A stretch of DNA of 64,000 nt from Nematopogon swammerdamellus (Eukaryota > Arthropoda > Insecta > Lepidoptera > Adelidae). The position numbers and the translations under genes are program-made. The stretch covers positions 3,841,761-3,905,760 of the forward strand of contig OX336351.1 of assembly GCA_946902875.1 (NCBI GenBank). The letters run 5' to 3'. Positions 32,427 to 44,700 of the stretch are shown one piece after another. Every line of letters starts with the position of its first letter. The first letter of the stretch is position 1. The notes under the pieces were generated by a model, which saw nothing but the letters and a program-made list of their open reading frames with translations, was not told the origin of the DNA and did not search any database.

Positions 32427-32797
32427 CCTGGGTTCGCCCCGCCGCCGGTGGTGGAAACTCCATTTTGTTATTTGTATTAATTTTAGATTTATGTTTTATG
32501 TGTAAAATTAATATAAAAAAGAAAATGTGTGAATAAACGAATAATAATAACAAAAAACTTCACCCAAAATATTTCTATAACTATCTGATCATTCAATCAT
32601 TCAATCATCAATCATTATTCTCGATGAAACAAAGTAATTCGGCCATCGGCCTCGCGAAGGCCGAATTGGCTATGCCTGAGACTCCGGCCTCCATTCAAGA
32701 AATGGTCAGAGCATGTGCTTCGGCCCTTTCCTAGCAACCCACAACGGATAACATAAAAAAAAATTATGTGCTTGATTCACACTCTGCGGTAGCAAAA

Positions 32798-35700
32798 TCA
32801 CAGTCCTAGAATAACTTTATCCATATCCACTATCTCAGATTTGATAACGTTGCCATCTTTGTCCACATCGCACACTGTTATCTCAATGGGGGGTTCCATC
32901 GGTGCGACCATTTCTTGCTTCATCATCACCAAATCGTCTTCCAGAAGGTCGTCATTCGATGCCAACGGTTCCTCAGACTCGTCTCTCTCCTCCGAGCTGT
33001 CTTGAGAGTTGAAATCGACAGCGTACAACGTCGGTCGATGTTTTGTAGCGGACATTTTCTTCTTAATGCGAACGTCGGGGGTTCCCACCACGGGCCTCTT
33101 GGAGCTGCCTCTCATGATTTCCCGGGACACTTCGAGGCTCTCGTATCTGGTTATGGTTAGTCTGTGGAAACCGTCCTTGCTCTTTTGGTACCTGTGGGAC
33201 GAAATTGTTTTTTTAAGAAGGCGTTTCACGTATCGGACCCATAAGCCTGCCTGGTACCGCGTGTGCCTGGTACTTAACTGCTCAAACGCCTGAGGCGCAA
33301 ATCTTGCGCCGACACCGAAAGGTGACGGAAACGCCCACAGTGCAATCTATGTTCTTAGAATATGGGGATACAGCTATAGTGAAGATAATGCCCTACTTAA
33401 TCTGATTCACTTTGCTGGCAACTTTGAAGAAAACCTTTACGAGCTTTCTGGTTATTTTAGAGAAGTCGTGACGAGCAAATAATAATTAATTTTGGCGTTT
33501 TTAGCCATTAATTTGTTATGTTTGTGTATAAAATATGAAAAAAATAGAATATGACGAAATATGAAGACAATTTGAAGGTTTAATACATTTGTGTGTGTGT
33601 GAAGTCGAAACAAAACATAACCTCACTTTATTTGTGAAATGTACATGTTCAACTCACAATTTGGAATCAAAACAAAGGTATGGGACCCATAAGTCTGCCT
33701 GGTACCGCGTGTGCCTGGTACTTCACTGCTCTAACGCCTGAGGCGCAAATCTTGCGCCGGCACCGAAAGGTGACGGAAACGCCCACAGTGCAACCTATGT
33801 TCTTAGAATATGGGGATACGGCTAAAGTGAAGATAATGCCCTACTTAATCTGATCCACTCTGCTGGCAACTTTGAACAAAACCTTTACGAGCTTTTGGGG
33901 TTGGCTCTAGGCCTGCAAACTAATCCCGCTTGGTTGGGAACCTTCGGGCAAAACCCCGCAGTCTCCAGCTACCCCAGCCACACTATGTCTTCCATGAAAG
34001 CCACAAGTCGACAGGGGTGTCTGCAGGCCGCTTATCCCTTAGTCGCCTTTTACGACATGCACGGGGAGAGATGCAGTGGGACTATTCTTATTAAGTACCG
34101 ACCCCACACAGTACCCAATAATAATTTAAAATTAATAACAAAGGTACGAACCTAAATCTACAATGCCCGTCCGGCCACTGCGCCCCGTGGCTCTTCACCA
34201 AGTGAGTTGTGAGCCGCGTCCCGCGCGAGAATATCTTGTTGCTACCGTCGGGACACATATGACAGATGTATTTCTTGCTTATCTTCTCCGGCTTCTTGTG
34301 AAGAAGGGCGGCCGCCTCTTTCGAATGTTTAACCGGTTTTCTCTTCTTGTTGTGCGTGACCACGTGTCTTCTTAGGTCTGACTTGGTTACACATCTGCCA
34401 ATAGAGATCAGGGGTTCTCCATTAATTATGCGAGCACAAAAAAGGGGGATGTCGGCAAAAAACACAAAAAAGGTGTTGCAACCCCAACCGTAAAACCCGA
34501 AAGGGGGTGATTCTGTACGTGAAATAGAACAACTTTTGTTCTACGACTTTTTAATTTGAAAAAAAAAATTTTTTTTTCTCCATACATTTTGAGAATAGGT
34601 ATTTAAAATTTGTATGGAAAAAAAATTTTTTTTTGTTTCAAAAAAAATTTTTTCGCCGCCGAAGTTGTTTAGTTTCACATATAGAATAACCCCCTTATGT
34701 CAGTTAAAAATATTACGAGAGCAACTGCAACACCGTGTATATTAATAGACTTCACATCAAATACGCTCGATCGGTTCCTACTGACATAAGGTGGATCTCG
34801 AGTTGACGGTCCGTCAGTTGCACGCTCGACGAGCGCAGGCGCATCGATCATAGTTTTCTACAAATATAATGCCTATGTGTCCCTTGCGACTCTGTAAAAA
34901 TCGTACCGGGAAGAAAAACAAGGATGTCGGCGTCACATATCACAAATAAGTGCACGTATATCACGTAATTTCCCAAATATTTACAAATCTCCGAACGGAC
35001 CGACGACTGTTCGCCGAACGTTCGTTGGTAATACTTCAGGTTATCCTTCGCTTCAACAGCGCGGTCCTTGCCCAGCATACTACTTCACAAAGTGTTGCAT
35101 TAGTTTACCGCTAGATGGCATCGTTTTCTATTGAATACCGAATTCTCCTCCAATATTGTATAGAACCTTTAAAACATCATTGGGGAGGTATCCAAACAAA
35201 TCTCACCAGAGCCCCTCCTAGGTTTACCACCATTCCCTTGCCCCTTACTGGGCGGTAACTGGTACGCTCTAATTGTAGCCGACTGGGTTGATACCGTGTG
35301 GGGCCGGTACTTTAAAAGAATAGCCCCACTGCATCTCTCCCCGTGTATGTCGTAAAAGGCGACTAAGGTATATAACTCGCTTCTTATATTACTAGGTAGT
35401 AGGGTTTAACCCGCCCCCGGGTTGGTACCACCGCACTAAATGAAAGTTCGGTCGAAACGGCTATGTAAATCGTTTGTGTTTTCCGTCCAGTTCAGTGTAG
35501 CCGGCACGACCGAAGGGAAGGCTGACGTGGCACCAAGTTCACCCGGTGTTATGGGCTGACATCACGGATGTTGTAGGTGATGTAGCCAACCGTGTCAGTT
35601 TCCATAAAATAAAATTGAACGTAAGATGGCCGCCTAGCAGTCTCGACTGTGTTCTCCTCTAGTCCAGTATGTTGCCAGCGAGCGTAGGGGTTTTGCACGA

Positions 35701-38700
35701 AGGTCCCCAACCAAGCGGGATTAGTTTGCAGGCCTAGAGCCAACCCCAAACCAAACAACAACAACAACAACAACGTTGCCAGCCAGCAATCCAAAGGGAA
35801 GTCTCCGATATTGTTGCACTGTATTATATTTATTGCACTCAAATAAATTATGGGCAAAAGGTAACACACCCTTCTAGTCCCAAGTGGAGCGCGCGCTCCA
35901 GTTTTCGTCGACGACCCATGGCTCCCAAGTGGAGCGCGCGCTCCACTTATTGCGCGCCTTTTGCACGCCGCTAGTTTTAATTCATTATCTAATTCTACCA
36001 ATTTTCTACTAAAACACTCAATACTGGTATCATTTCTTGGTTAAACTTACTAATAACTATTCTCAGACACGACTGGCCACACAATAACCTTCACACAGAA
36101 AATAAATAATGAAGTTGACAGAAAATAAAATGTCACTTTTGGCAGCTCACATTTCCACTGACCCTGGAATAGACAAAGATTGTACCCGTAAACGTAGTTC
36201 GGTATTCGATAGTTCGTTTCAATGCGCTTATTTCGGTATGCGACATGTAAGACGAAATTGTACAGTTTTGGTCAGAAAAAAAAAAAATTTCGAGTGTGTT
36301 TTGTTTTGCCTGGAGTTCAAAAAATCGGTCTGTGCTTCTAAATAAGTGAATCCTGAAGAGTTTGGTATCACTGAACGCGTAATTTCAGTACAAACAAGAC
36401 AGAATAACGAGTATTGATGGATCGATCGATTGAGGCGGGATATTCGAATTTGTGCGGGAGCGCGCGCGCCAAAATTTTGCGTTTTTGAGCGCCGCTAAAA
36501 GGGCCTGGGAGCCAAGGGGAGTAGTACTATTTTGAGTCAAAGGGACTCAAAGGGTGCCTCTATGCATTTTCTAAGAGAATATTTTTGTGGTTTGATAACT
36601 GCTTGGTAACTGAGATATGGCACTTACCTTCTCGGAGGTGATAACGGCACATGCTGAATTATATAAACAAAAATCTCAGTCAACTTTGTGAATCGTCACA
36701 ATAAAAATCATCTGACTAGGCAGTATGGTAGCAGCCTTCGCCTTCCCAAGCTGGGAGAACGAATAAACTTAACAAACATAGCTATTGCCTTTTCGGCAAT
36801 GTGGTTGCAAAACTAGACATTTTTGACAGATGACAGTTGGCAACACTAGAAATATATACAATTACCTATAATGAATTTCACTTCCGAGATCAGTAAGTAC
36901 CTAACTCAGATATTCAATTGAAGTTGTGGAACTAAGCTTGCGATGGCTTCACCGAACATATCCGGGCCCGTTGGCATCAGAGGAGGGTGTTAATCGAGGT
37001 CGGGACTAGCGAGTGGCCACTCTGAATTTCCCGCGCATGCTTCACGTTTCGGCTCGCATCAAGCCCTCGTCAGCTAGTCTGCGTTTACTAGGACGGGGGA
37101 AACCCCAGTCCCGCTCTCGACCTCTCTCTCTACCTATCCATATTCTGTAGGATGCTTTCAGTGACGTTTTCGAAGCTCTCTCCATATATGAGCTTTTAAA
37201 TAGTTTGCATTTTCGCGTAATCTGTTCAATACACACCATTCTTACAAAATTACAAACCCATCAACTTACACACTTTCAAATGTCACTTGGCCGGAAACTA
37301 TAATTTGGTATACCCTATTTCAATGCACAACTATTAAAATAAAAAAAAAAATTTAAAAATGCTCACGTATGACCGCACGTATCGCATTTGAACGGCTTAT
37401 TCTCCGGCAGATGACTGAGGTGCCTGTAGCGTATATGCAGCGAGAGGGCGGACAGGGTCGGTGACGTCATGTCGCAGTACGTGCAGAGATAGACGCACAC
37501 GTGCTGCCGCTGATGCTGGTTCAGCAGCCGCTTCGTCGCCTGCACGCGCCCGCAGACCTCGCACTCATAGCCGCCGTTCGCCGGCACGTTCTTCAATCAC
37601 ACACGCACACACACACACCCACACAAATGTCAAAATTGAAACAACACTATATTCTTTATGCTCTGTGGGTTAATAAGATTTTTATGTATAATATAGTCTA
37701 CTCCAAATAAGCCTGGATAAAAAGTCATTGACCTTTGAGTGCTAGCTGCACAAACGTGAAACACTAAGCGCCGTCTCTTTCTTGCGCCACGACACCGGCG
37801 CAGGAGAGAGACGGCGCTTAGCGTTTTACGTTTGTGCAAGGGAGATAGCACTCAAAGGTCAATGACTTTTTATCCAGGCTTATTTGGAACAGACCATAGG
37901 CAGTTTATAGTACTAGAATTTGTCATACCTCTATATGGTAACAGTGTGTATCATCTTAATATTTCCCCCAAGGGCAGGTGAGTGAATCTTGTGAGAGCTT
38001 GTCAAGAGGGTTGTAAAATATTCGACGATAGGCACGAACACCTCCAGTCGCTGTACTACACTACCTGTCTACACACTGAGAACTAAACAACACTACCTGT
38101 CCTGTGTTAGAACTAACGGACATTATCGGTCTTGTGTGAGAATTAAACAACACTATCTGCGCTGTGTGAGAACTAAGCAATACTATCTTTCCTGTGTGAG
38201 AACTAAACAACACTACCTGTCCTGTGTGAGAACTAATACACAATACTACCTCTCCTTTGAGAGAACTAATAAACAACACTGCCTGTCCTGTGTTAGAACT
38301 AAGTAACACTACCTGTCCTGCGTGAGAACTAAACAACACTAGCTATGCTGTATGAGAACTAACATCCTGTCTGAATTATCTGTCCTGAGTGAGAACTAAC
38401 GGACACTATCTGTCTTGTGTGAGAATTAAACAACACTACCTGTCCTATCGTGAACTAATAAACACCTCTACCTGTCCTGTGTGAGAACTAATAAACACTA
38501 CCTGTCCTGTGTGAGAACTAATAAACAACACTACCTGTCCCGTGTGAGAACTAATAAACAACACTACCTGTCCTGTATGAGAACTAAGCAACACTACCTG
38601 TCGCTGCAGATGGTCCTGCAGCTTGACGTTGGTGGAAAAGTGCAGGCCGCAGTGCGGGCACGCCACGAGCCGCTCCCCCGAGTGCGAGCGTACGTGCTGT

Positions 38701-41700
38701 TGGACGAACGTCTCGCACGCCGTACCGCACCCCGCCCACGAGCACTTCGCCTCGCTGTACTGTATGTGTTGCGCCATGTGCGAGAAAAAATCCTGCACAA
38801 AGCAGGTCACGAACTCAGATCTTAATGGCTTCATCCAGGGACCGAAACAGGTTGTGAAACTACCGGTTATTAAATGGTTGGTTTTGTTTGTACCGCATAT
38901 AAAAATAACCCCTAAGACTCAAAACACTTTTCTTAAAAGTTATTTTCCAACGGGTTGTGAAATAACAACTGTTAAGCAACAACCTCGTGTTTTTTACCCG
39001 TATCGCGCTTAAAAGATTGTAGGTAAGTAATTTGCTAGATAATTGCATTTAGTTAGCCAGTCAGTCAGTCCGTGGTCGTTCGACGTCCGCGTTGTACGTA
39101 CGCAACCAATAACACCTCGAAAACAATCGGTTGCAGTAAAAGGTTATTCTTGACGGTAAAGGCTACGATGTTGGATAACAACCTTTAGCTTAGAGGTTTT
39201 ATAAACGGTTGTTGTTATTTCATAACGGTATAGTGCCTGGGGTTTTTACCTTAAAGGTTGTTTTGTAACCGGTTACGTCGAAACGTTTAAGCATTTTAAC
39301 CTGTTTTCGGTCCCTGGCTTCACCTAACACATTCGGGCACATAGCAAGTAGGTGAAGGTTTCAATGGAGCATGATACCAGCGATTGGCCAATCTTGCTCT
39401 CTTACAGAGAAGTAGACGGTGTTTCGTCTCGCGTTGAGCCCTCGTCGGCTAGTCTGCGCTGACTAGGATGTGGAGCGGTACTCATCCCATGCTATACCTC
39501 CCTCTCTACTGAACCAAATTTTGTATAAGGCTTCCAGTGAGGTCCGCGAAGCTCTAACGATGTAGACCAGTTGTTCCCAAATAGTTGTATGCGTACCCCC
39601 AGGGGTATGCAGGTTCAAGATAAGTGGTACGCATGGGCGCACTTGACTGGACTCGATCATTTGTTGTTGCAGCGATTGGCGACGTGAAACAGTAGGCTAT
39701 TAAAGCCAAAGGTATGGAACTTTTTCTATGGAGTGATTTATCTGTTACGAAGTAACTATTAAGTCATCTGTGCCAATAGTAACAATATTGATATTTTAAT
39801 GTACTTCAGCACAAATCAATGGCTGCCACTTTACAAGCAGCTTTAAGCCTCAGCTTAAAGCTGCTAGTGTATACTATACTATATCAGTAATAATAACCTG
39901 TATTGCAGTAAACGACTCAGCGCAATCAATCCAATGGCACCTATAATCCTGCATCTGCACCGGGAGCTTGTTCCGCTTGGTGGAGTCCCGCTGGCACGGC
40001 TTCAGCTTCAAGTTGAACTGAGCGGAGGCCCCGACGGCCATCAGCTTAGCGTGGTAGGCGTGGTAGTTCACGTGGCGGGTCATTTCGGGGCCGTCCGCCG
40101 ATTCATGTCCGCAGACATCCCAGAGGCATCTGTATTTGGCTGCAATAATATTTTTTTTTCATGTAATCCGGTATGGGTGGCTGAATCAGATGGGCCAAAG
40201 CGCATGCTCTGACCAGCCAATATCACCTCCGAGAAGGTAGGTGGCATACCGGAGACTTCCCTGGATTTTAATTTCACCGCCGAGGAGGTGCCAGTCCGGC
40301 TTGGAGGTGGACTAATGTCGCTGAGAAAAGGCTATTAACCCGCGATTTAAAGATCCGTGGATTGTAGGAGTGGGGATAGATATTCCCTGGGAGCCCGTTC
40401 CACACCTTTGCAGTGCGGCACAAGAACGATTTAGAGAATCGTGCAGTTCGAAGAACTCTTCTGTCGACTACAAATGGGTGCTCCGCGAGATTATGGCGGG
40501 TTTGGCGAAGGCGAACAGGAGGAAGAGGGATAAGGGAAGCAAGTTCGTCAGAGCAGCAGCCATAGTAGTACTGATAAAACAGGGACAATGACCCAACGAT
40601 GTTGTTGTTGTTGTTGTTGTTTGGTTTGGGGTTGGCTCTAGGCCTGCAAACTAATCCCGCTTGGTTGGGAACCTTCGTGCAAAACCCGGCAGCCTCCAGC
40701 TACCCCAGCCAGCCTATGTCTTCCATGAAAGCCACAAGTCGACCGGGGTGTTTGCAGACGGCCGCTCTTAGTCGCCTTTTACGACATACACGGGGAGAGA
40801 TGCAGTGGGGCTATTCTTTTAGAGTACCGGCCCCACACGGTACTGGCCCAACGATACATCTGTGCTTTAGAGGTTGAAGGTCCTTTGTGAGTACAGTCAC
40901 CAATGAGGCGAATGGCTCGTCGCTGAATAGAATCCAAGGCTGAAAGAAGGTACTCAGGGGAACCCACCCAAAGATGACTGCAATATTCCATCACCGGTTT
41001 TACTTGTGCTTTGTAGAGTGTAACCAGTTGGACTGGCGTGAAAAATTGCCGACATCGGGATTGCTGGCTATACTGGACTAGATTACATTTTTATACCCGG
41101 TGTAACCACAGATTACTTAATAGTTCCTAACGGAACAGATGTCTAATTCCAAAGAAAATACGTAAAAAAAGTTCGACAAAGTTCCAAACGCGCGCTTTAG
41201 AAAGCAGCGCAAGTAACATTAAACCTTATGTGAATCCTCGAGCGCTGAATTTCGTTTACTACATCTATCCACGAAAGAGAGATAGTGGCGGGGGGACGGC
41301 ATGTAGGGTTGCCTTGCCTGCCGAGTGCCGTGCAGTCGCGTCCAAGGTCGAGTGTTGTCGTCGTTCGTTTTGTTGGTTTCGTCGCGTATGCGACGACGAA
41401 ATGCATGATGCGGGGATTCGAATTGACTGCAGTTGTCTTAGCGCTGCGCGCGCGCCATGCATATAATTTGTTTAATATTTAATATATATTTGTATTATTA
41501 TTTTTTATCTAATTGAGGCTATATGATCCGTCATACCGAAAAAAAAAACAGGTCGAGGCGACACAGGCGCAAGCCTAGTGCTTCCATCTGGGATTCAATT
41601 GTAAATAAAAATTGTCGTCGATAGGTTAAACATGTAATATTTCATATTTACTGTTTTTGTTAATAAACTATTTGATTTGATTTGATTCTTTCGTAAATTT

Positions 41701-44700
41701 AATAATAGGTTTAGTTTATAAGTAGTTTTTTAAAATGTATATTTGGACACTTCACTGGTTTAGGTATGTACTAACTTAATTGCCGGCGGCGCAGCGGCGC
41801 GGCAGAGGAGCGCGCGTCCCTCACGGCTCGATCCTTCGAAGGTCCGCAACGCGGTTAACTATTTATCTATTTTTTCGTCGGAGTGAGACACGCCTGGTGT
41901 AACATTGATAGGAGGTAACACCCAATAGATAGAGATTCTACACATGAAATTGAAAAACTTTTATTCTATGGTTTATATTTTATTTTTTTTATTCATACAG
42001 TTGTCGGAAAATACCTAACTAAATACTAGAAGCGGCAAAGTACGATGAAACTCGTTACTTGTCGTTAAATAAATGTGCGTGCATTCAAATTGTCAACACG
42101 AATACATTCAAAGGATCTCATTACAAGCCATCTCGTGCTGTGAGTGTGCTAATGCTCCTCACACGCGTATTTGCTGACATAAGACGATAAGGTGAGCCAT
42201 ACAACACAAGCATCCGTCATTGTGAAATCAGCTTGTAAGCTCCTTTGGTCGATGACATGTTTTTTCGGGAGTGATGTATGAGAAAGGCTCATTTAGTAAT
42301 ATAGAACAGTGTTGGAAGAATGTAAAATTTTACAGTTGCACCATGTAAAATCAGTTTTTGGTGAAATTTCAAAAGTAACATCCAATATTTAACATAGAAC
42401 CAGACATGGTTGGGTACATCACCTACTACGCACATAATATCAACTCATTAACCCCTTCTTCCTGTCAGGACCAGTGGCGACTCCTCTCAGTTGGCGAGGT
42501 TGGCGCCGCCAAACCAAATAAAATGAATGACACCATTATACAGAAGTATCAAGCTAAAATAAATGTGAAAAAATGTCGGAGTTATATTATTCGCTATATC
42601 GCTATAATCCACGATTAATAAGATAAAACGTCAATCCCGTACCCGTTACATAATTTGAAATTTCGCGGGCGTCAAACGCGGGGACGACGAATGACGACAC
42701 ATCAAGGCATTCATTGGCCGGTTGGCTACATTTTGAAGCGCCATCGTATTCCATACAAGACGGAAGCGACCGATGTCCCCCCCGTCCCGCGCGGACCCGC
42801 TGATCAGCCTTTCGAGTTGGCGCAGCGGGGAGTGCATTTAGTGACGCGGTAGCGAGTAGAGCGACTAGCGAGCGAGCTAGTGTGTGTGTGTTGCGTGTGT
42901 GGGTGTGTGCGCGCTGCGTCCACACGACGAGTATTCTTGTGCTGTGCGAAGTGCGATGCGATGCGACTAGCGAGCTAGGCTAGGTGTGTTGTGTGCGCAT
43001 TGGCTCGCGAGTTGATAGCTGCATATATTCCGTTATGTAGGTATGGACTTTGTATGGATGAATCCTGTGCAGTGTTGTTAAATTTAAAGTGATTTATTGG
43101 TAATTATAATGGCAAACTCCTACCGAGCTATCTACGGAGCACTCAAGGACAAGAGAGACTCAGTAATTTGGCACTCTTACATATCTGTGGAAAAGGAGTT
43201 GCTAACAAAATTGAGGAAGAAAGAAGATTTTCACGATCGAGTCATCGAAAATGTCTTGTCTGTGGAACGAAGAGTGGACTTCATGTACTTACAAATAAAA
43301 TGTAACAATTCAAGCTTGTATGCCTGTCTCGTCGTCGTCGTGCCAGAGGAGACGTCGCTGTTGTCGACTGCAGCTGCAACTCGACATTTGACACAACCAG
43401 TAGGTACCTATCTACAGACAAATAAATCGTAAGTGAGCAAAATAAATCATTTAAACTAAATATTATAAACTATCTATATAGTAATCGTCTTTCAGTTTTT
43501 GAACTCATTGTGGTAGAAATAAATTAGCGCGTAGGTACCTAAGTTATGAAATTATGAAAAAAAAATTCCTTAGCCAGAGCCAACCCAATATTCAGGACCA
43601 GGAGTCGCCGCTGGTCAGGACTAGGTGCCATTTCAATGCCACTTCTTCCAATTAGTAGTTAACACAACAGTGACTCACGTATGGTCCCGTTAACGACGAG
43701 CAGCTTGGATGTATGAGAGTGGACGTGTTTCTGAAAGTCCCCGTAGTCCCCGGTGACGTAGTGACATGAGATCCACTCGCACTCCATGCGGAGACCTTCC
43801 GTACGTAACTTACGCCGCGCCTGCAAGACACATTAATTTGCACAAATGATCTCATAGAATAGAAAAAAATACTAATTTATAATTTAATCCAAGTTGTAAT
43901 TTTCACCTTCAGACATATTTTTTGTGCTTTTTTGTTTTTTTTTTTTATGGAAACTGACACGGTAGGCTACATCAATCACCTACAACATTCGTGATGTCAG
44001 CCCATAACATCGGGTGAACTAGGTGACATACATGTCAGTGCTTCCCTTCATTTCATGTCGGCTACACTAAACTAGCCGGAAAACTATTTACATAGCCTTT
44101 TCGACCGACTGCGAAAGTGCTGCTATAAGAACTCACACTAAGTTTATAAAAACGCGTGTGTCGATAAAGTTACACGTGAGATGTGTGCAAAGAGCAAAAA
44201 CTATAGCTGTATATCTCACACACACACACACACAAATAACACACGCTGTATCCCGACAATCAGGGTAAGCAGAGTAATTGGTGTTGTGCTATAAGGACTC
44301 TGGTAAATTACAGCACAACACCGACCACCACGTTTAGCACAGTATACGGACAAGACAACTATCAAGCAGCAAGTAAGACACGAAGAACCCACCTGCTGCA
44401 TGACTAGGTGGAAGGACTGCGCCAAGGTGAGAAGTGGCTAGCCTGTCGCCCTTTAGCGCAGTATCTTGTCCTTATCCCTTAGTCGCCTCTTACAACATGC
44501 ACGAGGAGAGATGCAGTGGGCTATTCTTTTTAAGTACCGGCCCCACACGGTACCACACTGTATATCTCACTCTCGCGTATTTGCTGACATAATATGGTAA
44601 GCTGAGCCATACAACTAGGCTCGCCAGATCTGATGTTGGACTTCCCGGGACATATCTACTACCTGCAGTCCTACACAAATAAGATGGAAAAATATTTATA

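Noticed and set aside
38062..38598. CRISPR-like array
   Set aside because: The units are contiguous with no unique spacers, in an animal gene intron: a minisatellite.
43109..43432. Host gene on the plus strand (108 aa from ATG)
   Set aside because: Lies wholly inside a hAT element and matches no family I know; kept only as part of that element.
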